A model generated the notes under the pieces. That model worked only from the letters and a program-made list of their open reading frames with translations. It was not told the origin of the DNA and searched no databases. A program made the translations under genes and the position numbers. Below, piece by piece: positions 33,601 through 46,199 of a DNA stretch of 64,000 bases. The DNA is from Owenia fusiformis. Taxonomy: Eukaryota; Annelida; Polychaeta; Sabellida; Oweniidae. The stretch lies in NCBI GenBank assembly GCA_903813345.2, contig CAIIXF020000012.1, positions 13,808,932 to 13,872,931 on the forward strand, given 5' to 3'. Each line of letters opens with the position of its first letter. Within the stretch, counting starts at the first letter, position 1.

Positions 33601-36600
33601 TGCATGTTTCTTTAATTGACGGCACATTTTCCTTTAATTGGGCGAACGTACAGGTCCCGACGCAATAAGCTTTATTTGATTTAATACACTCAAAAATAAA
33701 GTTTGCTATCAAATCAGAATGTTCATAAAACATAAACCTTGCCTTTGTTTTCCCAATTCTAAAAGCAGGCCAAATAAACTATGATAATCGTTTGACTCTC
33801 GAGACTACAGAACTTGAACTCGAACATGCTAAAATCGAAGTTACCTATAGTTACGCTTGTGAAGTTAATTATATGTTTAACGGCGTGCTGAGCGAATGTA
33901 TCTAATCAAATTTGTGACATACCCATAAGATCGTAGATCACAATTCTAAGTTTAATATGTAATTTGGATTCGTAAGAAGTATTTCTGTTTCAAACTTACC
34001 TTTGCTGTCTGAAAAAGATCAATATTCATAGACGGGGATGTTGAAACCTACATTTCCTTTGAATGACCTGCATTTGTACGATGAAATGATCATGTGGAGA
34101 AAAGTTGATGAATTCCAAACAGCTAGTTCTTGCAAATCTACTAGTATACGCTTACTTTCTAAAAGTATTTCAATGTTAAAAATATCTATTGATATGTTTC
34201 ATTTTTAAAATGATCTTTTGCTTCCCTTAACTTATATGTGTGACTTAATGAAGAATGCTGTTTACCACATCAAACTTAAGACGTAAACTTGGCAATTACT
34301 CGATACATGTTATAACGCGATTTTCTTTCATTTTCTACAAAAATGGTATGTTTTCGAACGGTCACTTATGTTAATCTATGACCATGGTATGATTGAAAAT
34401 GAAAGAACTGAACCAAGTATTGTCGACTCGGTTGAATCATAAGATTTATTTTGATTGATTTAATCTCTTCTTGAATTTTAAAACCTTTGTCCGAATTACA
34501 TCTGCTATGGAATTAAAGTTCAAATATACCTCAGAATTGCTTATTGAATTAACCTAGCAATTAATTTGAAAATAATTCTTTACATAGGTTATATATCATA
34601 GATCATAGATATGTAAAAAATAAAAATGTGTTTTGAAAGATGAATTGGTAACAAACGTTTTTATACACGTGCCATTCTTCACTTTCAGCCCACTTAAAGC
34701 ACGAAATCCCGTATGACGTAATATAACGAAAATGCGCAGATAATTGATATTTTTTTAATTTTAATTCAACTCACATTGGCCTTTCTTATTTAGAACGTAT
34801 TTAAAGTTCTCATGTTAAAAAAATAAATATGTGGAAAGGCAATGGTTTAAAGCTTATGAAAATGTCAAAATCATAATTCAGTTTTTAAAATAAGATATTG
34901 ACATGCATTCACGCACATGTGACATTATCTCTTTTTGTGCGATTCAAACATAAAAATCTCATTACAGTTATATGAACCATTCTTAGCCATGCCTTTCTAA
35001 TAGAAGGGACTAAATTTGAATAAAAAAATAATTCTGTGTAAAGATGATTCCCCATAGATATAATAAATGTCAAAAATGTCAAAAAAATTATCAAAAATTA
35101 AATACTCACACGCTTTTAAGCACACATGACCTTTTCCAGTTTTGCTCATTGCATTTACCTTGAAAACCAAGGAGACGGAACGCAATTGCTATATATACAA
35201 CCTTGATACGTGTACCAGGTCTATAATTGCATTTTCTCATGGAAGGAACCAAGCAAAAATTAAAAAAATAATTCTGCGTAGAGGCGATGCTTCACAAATA
35301 ATATTAATGTCAAAAAATTAATTCATTTTTTCAAAATTAAATAATGACACGCATTTACGCACACATGACCTTTTCCAGTTTTGCTTATTTCATTTACCTT
35401 GAAAACCAAAGAGACTGGACGCAATTGCAAAATACTTGTTTTATACGCGTGCCAGGTTTATAATTGCATTTTCTCATGGAAGGAACCAAGCAAAAATTAT
35501 AAAAAATAATTCTATGTTAAGGTGATGCTTCACAAATAATATTAATGTCAAAACTTAGATTCATTTCTTCAAATCCAAATACTGACACGCTTTTACGCAC
35601 ACGTGACCTTTTCTCCTTTTGCTCATTTTATTCATCCTAAAAATCAGTGAGCCTTAATTCATTGTCCGATACTTCTTTAATACATGTCGGGTCTAAAATT
35701 GCAGTTTATCATGAAAGAAATCGAACAATTATTATAAAAATAATTATGTGTAAAGGTGATGTTCTTCAGATCATATAAACATCAAAATTGTAATTCATTT
35801 ATTGAAAGTTTAATATCCACATGCTTTACCGCACACATAACCTTTCCCCTTTTTGTTCATTTCATCTATCTTAAAAATCAGTGAGCCTGAACTCATTGCT
35901 AAATAATTTTTGATATGAGTCAGCTGCAGGTCTAACATAGCATTTAATCATGGAACAAAACGAGCAATCATTATGAAAATAATTCTGTGTAAAGGTGATG
36001 TTCCAAAGACAATATATATGTCAATTTGATAATTCAGTTACTCAAAATGAAATATCCACATGCTTTTACGCACACATGATAATTTTCTGAATGACGCTAC
36101 TTTTTTGATTCAACCATGCATATAACGTCATAAAATACACATTTCTACCGAAATTATGGGCAACCGTTTTCGCAGAAAATGTAACAAATGAAGGCATTTT
36201 ATCGGAACTGATTGATATTTGGTACTTATAAAATATCGTATTTACTTTAACTTTTAAGCGATTCAGACATTTAAAAAAACGATGTTTAATCAATGTTAAT
36301 TTCGCACGAATATAGGGTACAAAATCAGTGAAAGTCTCACGTGTTTGATTGCATTTTACTCCCATTCATGTGCATTTTTCTAACATTAAAATGAGATAGT
36401 TCGAAAGAAGAGATCAGTAGAATTCTATCCGTCTCTTTCATTTTCAAATGTTTAAATGTTTACCATTTCAATGGACCTCATAAAGATGGTAGCCAACGGA
36501 CCAGAAACATGTAGTGCGATGACGTCATATATCGTTACACCACTTTGATATAAAGTTTGGTAAACAACAATGGGTTTTTTCAATGTGCCGTCCTACTGGT

Positions 36601-39600
36601 ATATTGGCGAAGACTACCCCTGGTAATACGTGTAATGTGTGACGTCATAACGGCGGGTCGTAGTAATGGCGGATCATAATGAATATCCGAAACATTTTGT
36701 TGAGTTTTCATGTTCGAATCGTAATATAGACCTCAGATCAGGGGTCCTGCTCTTCGGTCTATACTAGTTTTTCTTAATTCAAAAATTTATTCAGAGAACC
36801 AATTAATGTTCACTGTTTCGATAAACATGGGTTCAGCGGACAGAAACCCGAGCAAAATATTTTTACAAGCTGTTCAAAATGACTGCTCGGAGGGTATCCG
36901 TCTTGCCTCGCTGTCCCCTATGTATATTTTTACCTAATTTAAAAGCAAGAGATCCAACAGGGGCCGTTGTCCGTCTGTCAATTATCGCGCCGGCAAGAAT
37001 GCTAACAATAATCGATGTCAATGATATAGACGAAAACACTGATGTGTACAGACTGACTAAAAAGAAAATCATGTGATAATATTAGTTAATTCAATGTTAT
37101 CATTGTTTTGGGATATATGGAGTTTGTTTTTCTTGACTTGTATGCACTAAGAGTTTGTTTTTTCTTGCTAAGTTCCATTACAACTTTTGATCCTTTCCCT
37201 TTGGCACTCGTGCTTATATATTCTCTTGAGTGAACCGTCACAACTGTCTGCAAAATGCCAAATATCGGTTTATTCTGCATTGTCATACTTTTATACTCAC
37301 CATTCTGTGTGTTGCCTTTGGTCAGGAATGTAATCCATGAGTTGAAATTACCCAAGAAGAAAGCTACTCGAAGATTGTTGGATACAAACCATAAAACATC
37401 GGTCCAAAATAAAGATGACAGTAGGGCAGCTTTGAGAGGTTGCAATTGTGAAGGCTCCATTGAGTAACCATCTTCTTTATTCAGTGTTATATCATCAACT
37501 GACATCTCAGCATTTGATACTCTAAGATTTTGACATTTTGCACCAATTTGAACGCTTTTGTTGTTGGTGTCTAATTCGAATGCGTTATTAATTTTACCAT
37601 CATTTAACGTTTTTTGTTTTTCGTTTTTCTTTTTTACAGCAGCAGGTTTACACAAGAAACGAATTTTCATTTCGAAGTCGTCTGATAATGGATAGGGAAT
37701 AATTTTCCGTGGTAACCATAGGCACGTACTTACGAGACAGATGATATAGGTGGCACTGATAGTTATAAATGAAACTCGAAGAGTTACCCCGCCTTTATAT
37801 AGTAACTAAAAACATAATCAAAGTGTATTATTAGTTTGAACGTTCATCATTTAATTAAAGTACATAGGGTAAACGTTTCTGTGATACATTTGTGAAGTAT
37901 CATAATATTCGCCCAATCATATCAAAAAATCATTTAGTAATAAGAAATACATGTACACTTACTTTAACAACAAGTGTGATGAACGAACTCGAATCAAATG
38001 ATCCATTCATGATACATATCATGATATTGCGCCCTTTCGTGAGAAGATTTCCAAGTTGTACATTAGTAACGAGAATACAGAAACCTCCGTACATCACACA
38101 TAACACCGCAGGATATAGGACGTAAGAGATTGCTGGAAACGGTTTTAAAGATATATTATTACCACCTTGCCGGGCCAGTTCTAGGGGTTTTAGTGCTAGT
38201 TCAGAAGGCATTCATTTTACTATATGGACCTGAGAAATTAAACTTATAATTATAATTTGTTCAATATACACAATTGCCTGCTGTGTAAAGTGGTTTAGGA
38301 TTGTGTATACAGACTCAAAAAATGTTACAAGTACAAAATGGTCAATATCTTTCAAATTTTGGGCATTTACCCTAAAACACAATTGGATACTTAAAGAGCA
38401 ATCTCTCTTGGTTAATTTGATACCAGCAGATTTAAAATATATTTATGGTTGACTACACAGGACAGATTTTATGAACTCATGTGAAATCTGACAAGTGAAA
38501 TGTTATCTTGTAAAAGTGCCACAGGTATTTCCCGAAAATAGAATGAAATATTTGTTTGTAGATTTATAAAATAATAACCGCGCTGCTGAAGAATCAAATC
38601 GGTATTTTTCAAAAACAATTTTTTATGAGATTTTCACAAAGGTGATTGTGTAGTAAATAATAAGCTTTATAACCTACAATTATTGAATGCAGTAGTGCAG
38701 TTGTATTGTTTATTTCGTTCAGTTTGACGAGGGTACATGATTTGGACACATATTGAAAGTGCCATTTTTAAAAAGAGAATACCGGTTTGGTGAGATATAT
38801 TATTTTAATTTTTATTGATGAAATGAGTTCTGAAAAATATCAGGCGGTATACTTTGACGAACGTCTTGATAATATCCATCAATTTTATGCTATTATTTCG
38901 AACTATTGCCGGCGCTGCTGGTTTTATATGCTCAATAAAATGTCTTCTTTCAGGTTACATAGCATATGTCTGTATGGTTGTATAGCCAAACAGAAGCCAT
39001 ACTTCTCCCCTCATACCACAACGACGATTGGAATGGGCAAATGTTGTCCGGCTTTGGATATACACATTGTTCAAAAGTAATTTTACGGAGAAAATGATGA
39101 CAGGACTGATGTGTCGGTTATCATGGTGTTTGTGGAGCTAGTCACGGTCCCTGGATTCATAACGGAAGGGGGGTATATAAATATCTTGCAGGACAACCTT
39201 TTACCATCCATTGATCAGATATTCGTTGACAGAAAGCAGCGATACGTCTTTCAACAGAACAACGCTCCTATTCATACTGCGAATCAGGTGGAAGAGTGTT
39301 TCTTTCAATGCAGCATTAACAAAGTGAGATAGCCACCATATTCTGCCGACCAATCACTTATCGAAATTATGTGGTGTTATATTGATTGTCAGATACACAG
39401 CCTCCTAATTACCAACCTCCGCGAGCTAGTTATTGCAGTTCATAGAGCATGAGTTAATATCCCTGGGTAGTACATCAGGAGACTCTTTAAAAGCATTCCC
39501 AGATAGAAGGGTTCGTTCTCTTATTCAAAGTCGTGGTTATCGCATAGATATTGATGCTAAACTTGTTGACTCAATACTAGAATAATTTTTATTACATTCA

Positions 39601-42524
39601 AGCTTGTTTAAACTATGTTTACACCACGAGCAACAAATTGACAACACGTAGGCATTCATTCCTGGATATGGCTCTTATAATTTGTGCCATCTCTTGTTTC
39701 AGCTTTGCAAAATTTTGAGGGTGTCGTTTCAACAGTAGTTTCAACAGTGTCATATAGTGGATGAAGCAATCTCTAGAGCCAAATATGAGCATGAAAAGCA
39801 GACTATTAATAAAATGGAACCCCAACAGTTTGGATCTAAATCCTTTTGGAATTTCGCTTCAAGACTGTTCACGGACAAAGAGAAAGCAAATATTTTCTTG
39901 ATGCATTTCGTTAAAAGTTTTCTTATTGGCGATCATTTTGACTCTGTAATTCTCGACCAGCGTACAAATGAGTCTATTAATTTGCTTACCACAAATAGAG
40001 ATGAGGTTTTTAAAGTGTTGATGTCTCTAAATATAAATAAAGCAACTGGCCAGATAAGTAATAGTATGCTCAAACTTTCGGCACCTGCCCTTGCATTTCC
40101 TTCGTCCAAATTGATTAATAAGATATTTTTGACCAAACAATTTCCGGATTGTTGGAAACGTGGTAATACCATACCAATCCATGAAAAGAATGATAAAAAC
40201 ACTTCATCCAATTATAGAACTGTAACTCTACTTTGCTGTGTATCAAAGGTTACCGAAATAATTAATATTTATCAGTTATTCAAATTTCTTGTTGATCAGA
40301 ACCTTCTTTACAGGTTACAAAGTGTTTATATCAGGTCATGGAACTTAACCCCAGCTCTTAGCCATAATTGACTACATATCCGATTTTTTAGATAATGGTA
40401 ATAACGTTAAAGGTATTTTCCTAGATATTTTAGCAGCGTTTGATTCAATGCCATATATTAATTTTTAAGTAAGCTTTCAAGTTACGGTTTTGGTCAAAAT
40501 ATCTGTCTGTTAATGAAATCTTACTTAGAAAATTAAAGAGTTAGAGGTGTAATAGATGGCCAAGAATCTGCATGGTCTAATAATAACTTTATCAATTCAG
40601 GAGTACCTCAAGGGTCTATTTTGGGCCCTTTGTTGTTTCTTTTATATATTAACGATATTTCTGATAAAATAAACTCAAATGTTGCCGATGACACTTCAAT
40701 TTATCAGCCGTTTAATGAAGATAATCTAAACTTCAAGATGGCTCTCTTACTAACTGACCTTAATAACATTTACGAGTGGTCATAAAATGAATTTACTTTC
40801 TTTAACCCTAGAAAATTAGAGTTGCAAACCCCATCAATGATACTTGGGGGTGATCAAGTTCCAAAAGTGACCAAACACAAACACCTTGGCTTAATGTTTG
40901 ACCAAAATTTGACATTTGTCTATGTCACTAACAAAATTGACAGGTTATTAAACCATTTAAAGATTTTATGTCCTCTTCGACAAAATTGTCTAATTACTTT
41001 GGAACAGCAGCTTTGTGATCTTGATCTTGGGTATAGGAATTTATGTAAAAATTGGCAGGAGAAATTTGCACACACAATATCGTTAAGGAACCCATACAGA
41101 TAAAAATCTGGAGGACCCAAGCTTGGGGAGGGGATGCCCAGTTGTTATCCGCTCTACGACTTGATGAGTTGATCTTCAAAATGATTCTGAAGCCACCCCA
41201 AGGTGATGTTGGATAAGTGTGATATGGCTCTGTCTTATCGAAACCATTGTGATGGCCTATCAACATAATTCCTTCTTTGTACAACCTTCAAAAACTTTCA
41301 AAGCAAAACAATTTAATGCTTTGTGTTCATGGTTACTATTTTCTCTTCCTCATTTTCAATACAGTACGGCCAAATGACACCATGGTTATTCAAAGCACAC
41401 CAAACAGTGCATTTTGCACAATGAAGGGGTCTCTGGACTACATCAAGAGGAGCATGGTTACCCCAAAAAATAGTTCTTGCTATTAATGTGCCCATTCGAC
41501 AGAAAACGCACTTCATCGCTAAACCAACTTTGCCCGGCGTTTGCAAGTCTGTCTTCTTCAGAGATGCGATGCCCATTTCCGAGCACATTATCTATATGGC
41601 CAGCAAATGGACCATACAGTTGCTATAGCAGTAAAACTTTACTTGAAAAAAAGGTCGGTGTACGTTTAAGTTAAGCTATTGTACTTGCAATGTCATTTTT
41701 GTTTGTGGAATATGCATCTGAATGTACCTGGCGTGGAGAATGCTATCATTAAAGACCCAGCCAGAAATACAACACTGAAACATAGATGATAACATACAAA
41801 ATGATAAATATAAATAAAAAAAAACAATACATAAAAATGAGTGTTATCAAATAAACAAGGTATATTCAATAAATGCAATTAATCCGGGACTTTTTTTGTT
41901 ACATCATATGGAAAGTTTTAGGACAAAATGATGTATGGATGGTCCTCAACATTAAGTTATTTTGCTTTTAAAATACAAATGTGGATTGCATTCAATATAT
42001 ACTCATTTCGTGAGATTAATTTAAAGTTGACGAATGCCAATTTTCAAATGTTTCACTTACATCTACCTTAGCAGGTGTCAGGAATCAAGAAAGAAAATAT
42101 TCTGGATTTTGGAGCCCTGCTAAAGGATGATCGAAAAATATTGGATATTTGAGATTTTCATTAATCTTGTTTGGTATAATATTATTATTCTCTATATTTA
42201 CCTTCCAAGCAATCTGGCAATGAATGTACCAAGCCTGTCAAATATCGTTCCACTCAAGACGAGAAATATACAAACGACTGCTCCGGTTATCGCAAATATC
42301 AAGTTAAACTGTTCATCCTGCGCCGCACACGATGTTGGACCAGCGTTTGTCGAGGCGTTTGTTTCCGTACAGTTTGTCTCGCATTTACACAAATGACTAA
42401 AATAACGTTCTCCTTTTAGGACGAATACTAGGGAAGGCCAGCCATACATTATTCCTCCGAAAAGAACAGTTTCAAGCACTCCCCAGCCACCGAAAAAGAC
42501 TGCCGAGCCTTGAGATACCGCCAT
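30667..42524 (-). CDS. SLC43A3-like transporter, copy A, last exon interrupted
   Basis: Eight coding exons on the minus strand: 42202-42524, 41728-41774, 37963-38132, 37301-37805, 36934-37056, 32686-32854, 32407-32530, and a last exon starting at 31994 whose body lies at 30667-30964. Every junction up to exon 7 has AG/GT (one donor uses GTGAGT) and matching phase. The protein follows SLC43A3: [28 protein letters not shown], then IPYPL, a long cytoplasmic loop, and [11 protein letters not shown]. Family members move amino acids or nucleobases through a 12-helix MFS fold; human SLC43A3 is a nucleobase carrier. A 1,022-bp foldback element (30965-31986) lies eight bases inside exon 8. With the normal acceptor, reading ends six codons into that exon, at about residue 493, losing the last helix and C-terminal tail. 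The separated tail is still open. Confidence 0.9.
30965..31986. mobile_element. Foldback DNA element in last exon of SLC43 copy A
   Basis: Ends TCACGCCCGGTGATCGTGAA and its exact complement, with ~430-bp inverted arms (30965-31393 and about 31556-31986) and a ~160-bp centre. The arms are nearly identical and carry GGGACGGAGGGG tracts at both their outer and inner margins. ATG is duplicated on both sides (30962-30964, 31987-31989), a 3-bp target duplication. It is absent from copy B, where the corresponding exon is continuous, so insertion followed the gene duplication. No transposase frame. Superfamily unassigned; 3-bp duplications are known for PIF/Harbinger and CACTA. Confidence 0.92.
33085..33200 (+). 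mobile_element. MITE family 1 fragment
   Basis: Carries AATGACTGTATTCACGC, TTCTATAAACTGTA and AACAAAGTCAA as in the body of copy 1 (24974), without the hairpin. It lies in intron 5 of SLC43 copy A. Confidence 0.7.
33200..34870. other. Intron 5 of SLC43 copy A, nothing recognised
   Basis: AT-rich intronic sequence. No nested gene, RNA gene or transposase was recognised. Confidence 0.55.
34880..36090. repeat. ~237-bp tandem satellite in intron
   Basis: Five diverged units. The anchor CGCACACATGACC-like motif recurs near 34911, 35120, 35359, 35596, 35831 and 36070, mostly at 235-239 bp steps. Other shared blocks are TGGAAGGAACCAAGCAAAAAT, AATAATTCTGTGTAAAGGTGATG and AAAATCAGTGAGCCT. It lies within the 4-kb intron 5 of SLC43 copy A and is absent from copy B. 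Confidence 0.92.
36620..36764 (+). mobile_element. MITE family 1, copy with minimal hairpin
   Basis: Body block GTGACGTCATAACGGCGGGTCG to TTTTCATGTTCGAATCGTAA as in the copy at 24974. It is followed by ATATAGACCTCAGATCAGG and immediately TCCTGCTCTTCGGTCTATA: the hairpin is reduced to its outermost ~20 bp on each side. Confidence 0.85.
38990..39560 (+). mobile_element. Tc1-like transposase remnant
   Basis: Translation around 39111-39332 gives [17 protein letters not shown] and [18 protein letters not shown], matching the second catalytic block of Tc1-like transposases (FQQDNAPxHxA; here the Asp reads as Asn). A following region ([10 protein letters not shown]) corresponds to the third catalytic block. 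Several breaks and no intact ends. It lies in intron 2 of SLC43 copy A. Confidence 0.85.
39750..41050 (+). mobile_element. LINE (Jockey/CR1-like) reverse transcriptase fragment
   Basis: Starts in the region before the RT domain and runs through LNINKATG, then [30 protein letters not shown]...[24 protein letters not shown] and ADDTS. These are RT motifs in correct order, spread over different frames with several stops. No endonuclease domain is seen, so it is 5'-truncated; the 3' end is indistinct. It is antisense to the surrounding gene, inside intron 2 of SLC43 copy A. Clade assignment is by general resemblance only. Confidence 0.88.
41060..41640 (-). mobile_element. Mariner-like transposase remnant
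   Basis: Minus-strand pieces: a first block resembling HF.l.G.vN.qN.RiWG ([17 protein letters not shown]), then [13 protein letters not shown], and a terminal block [10 protein letters not shown]. They correspond to a mariner/ITm transposase related to that at 52460-53325, in several frames. It sits about 90 bp from exon 2 of SLC43 copy A. Confidence 0.8.
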
Positions 42525-43200
42525 TTTAATCGTGCAGGAGTGAATTTATCATTCATCTTTTAAATTCATGTTCAAACACTATATTGAGTATATAGTAGAT
42601 GTCACAAATATAAGATAAGACAGTGTAAAGTGCACTTGAATGATAGTTCCAAGCTACTATGTTTTATTTAGTAGTGTAGTAGAGTTCAAAAAATTTAACC
42701 GCCAAAACGTCACCTTATTTACACTTTTAAGGAACTTTATGTTTTGCACTTATGACCTCAAATTCGATGTTTGATATCTGGATTCTACCACTGTTATAGT
42801 CTAAAAGTAAGAGTTCTACTTTAAGAGTTTATAAGTGTGTGGGTGATATTCCTTAGAACTCATGTACCAGTGTCCATCGCATTTCAGGGGTTCGGGACGG
42901 ACAGCTGTATCCGTCCCAGTTCCGCTTCATTAATTTTCTTAAAATGAATTTATAATGTTTTTTCAAAACTTGAATTGAGAAAAGTTTTACTTTAAAAATA
43001 TTAGTCACTGGATAAGTCATATTCAAGTTCAGGGGCGAACCCAGGATTTGTCTACATTAAAAACAATCTCTGGCTTCTCCACCTCATACCCCAGAGCACA
43101 TAGTTCTTCTTTCCTCTGTGTCTCCTCCTCAGCACCAAAAACGATCCCAAGTGTTGTCTCAAAAGGGGGTATGCGGTCGCAACCAATGGACCCAAGTAAC
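42525..43200. other. Upstream region of SLC43 copy A, duplicated upstream of copy B
   Basis: Blocks such as GATAAGACAGTGTAAAGTGCACTTGAAT (42615) and ATATTCAAGTTCAGGGG (43020) recur at 56262 and 58270. The duplicated unit therefore extends at least 600 bp upstream of the start codon. No TATA box or CpG-rich promoter is obvious. Confidence 0.6.
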
Positions 43201-43696
43201 TAGTTTATAGTACCCCAAAGGAAGTTTAGTTGCGAACTTCGAAAAAACCTAGTGTCACTAATTTTTACACATGAAAATTGGAACACATATTCTTTGGACT
43301 ATTCCTAATGCTCAAACTTTTTTGTTTTTCAAAATGTCACATCTAGAGGTTATTTTGATCAAAAGAGTTTCAGTATTGATTTTCGATATTTTCAAAAATG
43401 TAGCAACATTGCAGTAAATTCAGGCAATATGTGTACGTACAGAACTTGCATGAATACAGTTCTAAAATGTGTGAAGGGTGTAAAATGATTCGCCCAGAGT
43501 CTCTCAACCCTACGCTACACCTACTAAAGAGAACTGAAAGGGTTGACAGTATGCCCCTTAATGCCATTTAGAAGAGTATGGTCGCATAATTGTTCCTTGG
43601 TCATTTGAGGAGTGTCTTCAAGTTACTTCCTGCGAAAGCTATTTGGATTTTGATATAATAGCTTTCCCACGGAGCATTTGGATAGCTGAATGATTG

Positions 43697-46188
43697 TGAC
43701 CTTTGAAATCGAATTAAGTCGATCCGCGGCTTACTTTTGGTCTCTAACTGTGTCTTACATCAGTATCATCAATCCGTGTAAGTGTGACGACCGTCTAGCA
43801 ATAGTTCTAGATAGTGTCATTTTGTTCTTAGTACGCTAGACGGTGTCACATTGTCTTACCTTGCTTCCGCCATAAGTGGTGACTGAGTAGATTTCTGTAA
43901 AGGTGGTGAAATTTAACTTTATATGGAGATTTTACTTCTCCCCGAAATTATTTTTGTGTTTATGTGAGCTTCCGGGGTCACAGCCTCGTTTTGGATTACG
44001 ATTCATTTTATTTAATTACATCATATTTTACCACTTTTGCATAGTTTTTTCGATGTAAATGCAACATGCTATGATCAATATTGATTTAAAGATCAATATG
44101 GTAAGTTTTTATTCAAGTAATGTTACGTACTTTTGCAGTAAATCGACAATTTCAAAGTCACGTGGTATTTTCAGCCAATCAGAGGCCTTCTCTCTCATGT
44201 TCAATTTACATCTTCGTCAATATTCGTAAACAACAAAGGACAGATAGGTATGCTCTAAATATTTGGTTGATTTGTATGCTTCCCAATTACATTTTTGCAT
44301 CTCATGCAGATTCCAAATTTTGATGCCTTAATTCATCTCAGTGTCGAGAGTTGCATTGGTATTTTGCTTATATAATTGATCTTGAGTATTTCATTTAACT
44401 TTTGAGAAAGTAAGGCCGACTGATTTTCATTTTCGAAGTTACTTTTTCGAAGCTGTATCTTTGTCATTTTTCATAGAATTCTCATTGACTTGAGCACATG
44501 ATTTCATAAACTCACAATTTTTGATAGTTTTATATATTTGAGTAATATTTGAGCTTGCTTATACTAGTGTGATATAGATTCACACCTTTACATAAGTATA
44601 ATCAAGTCATAGTGTTATAAAACACATTTTGATCTTATTTTGGATTTTTGTCTGTTCGACACTTTGTCGTACAGGTTAAATTGCCAAAAGCTTGCCATAA
44701 TTTCATTTTGAGTAGTTCCTTTTGTTGCGATACTTTATCGTGACTAATATTGTGAGTTTGGAAGAGATACTGTATTTCTATTGTGTATTTGACTGTTTTT
44801 ATTGTAGTTATTTGGTTGACATGTGATAGACATACTGTTTCATGCTTTATGTCTGCCACATGTAACTAACAGTCTGGTACATTGAAATATCTCTAGTGCT
44901 TATTGTACATATTATTTTCATACATTGAGTTTTATATTCATATTTCCAAGGTGATACTATTTCACTTTGTGTTACTGTAGCTCAGTTGATATTTCATGTG
45001 GGGAATATACTGCATTCAGCAGTGTAGTTTTCACATGTAATAAGCTACTTTTAGGTGATATTTTGATATTAACATAATTTGATACTGCTTCGAATCTCAG
45101 TTTAACAAAATCTCAGGGTGATATTTTTCACTTTGTGCCTTCGCGAGTAATTTCTTGTGTTAGACATATTGTATTGGACAATATGTCTACTACATTAGAT
45201 TATTAAGGCAGTAGAACAGTTTAGAAACTTAAACAACATATACATTTGCATATAATCACTTAAGCTCAAACCAATTGGTGCTTCATATCATAAGTCTGGT
45301 ATATAATTTCCCAATCAAGTGTATATATCAGGTAATTGTAGTGTAAATACAAACAGGTCTTGCCAACTTAGTCAGGGTAATACAACATTAAGTGTAGAGT
45401 AATTTATAGTCAAAACTTCAGGTGCATAATATAATTGTGTAAATATACAGTGATCATCATACAGCCTAGTCTTTAAAGCTCAATTTCATAATCATGTAAA
45501 TAAAAGTAATTTACAACTTTTGATACCAAATACTTATTTTTGTAAAAGAAAGCAATAAAGTAGTTTTTATGTTTATATTTTAAAATTACATCACATTGTC
45601 TGTTTAATTAGTGGTACGTTTTATGTCGCAGAGTTGCGACATACAGCCTCTATATAGGAGACTCTAACCAATCCACACACATTATATTAATCTTCAATAA
45701 AATATTATAAACCCAAGTATTGTGCATTAATTATATCCATAGTAAGAGATTCAATATTTCAAGTTTTCTCTTTTATCTGTAAGACTCTGATATTTTGGCT
45801 CGCTACCATCTCAAATTACATAAGTATTAGAGCGCTGAAATACTTCTTTTTCGATCAAGACTTGTAAATTGTTCCTCGAGTGAATGTTTTTTAGACCTAT
45901 TTCCAATGTGGCGGTTTGCTAGGAGCGAGATACGCAACGAACGAAATGAATTTTGAGAATTAGTTGGATTCGGACAACCTCCGGAGATTTACGAAAATGT
46001 CCGAGCAGAAAACGCCATATTGGAATTTGGCAGTAAAAACACTCACTCGACTAACAATTACAAGTCTTGATCGAAAAGGAAGTACTTCAGCGCTCCAATA
46101 CTTACACGGATTGATGATACCGATGTAAGACACAGTTAGAGACCAAAAGTAAGCCGCGGATCGACTTAATTCGATTTCAAAGGTCACT
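43697..46188. mobile_element. Foldback MITE interrupted by LTR insertion
   Basis: The left part (43697-43782, continued at 45825-45900) and the right part (about 45990-46188) are inverted copies. The ends are GTGACCTTTGAAATCG and its complement. Further matches are CGATCCGCGGCTTACTTTTG, CTAACTGTGTCTTACAT and CTTTTTCGATCAAGACTTGTAA. Without the inserted 2 kb the element would be about 450 bp. No coding capacity. Confidence 0.85.
43783..45820. mobile_element. Probable solo LTR, 2.0 kb (retrotransposon fossil)
   Basis: Starts TGTGACGACC and ends AATTACA, giving the TG...CA ends of an LTR. TAAG is present on both sides (43779-43782 and 45821-45824) and occurs once at the same site in the opposite arm of the surrounding foldback, which serves as an internal empty-site control. 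An AATAAA lies in its right part. No internal domain is present, so it is best read as a solo LTR of an LTR retrotransposon, probably Ty3 or BEL type. It is younger than the MITE it sits in. Confidence 0.72.
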
Positions 46189-46199
46189 ATTAATCAGCT

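Noticed and set aside
37086-37670. 194-codon single-exon gene on the minus strand
   Set aside because: It is exon 4 of SLC43 copy A plus read-through into the intron past the GTGAGT donor at 37300.
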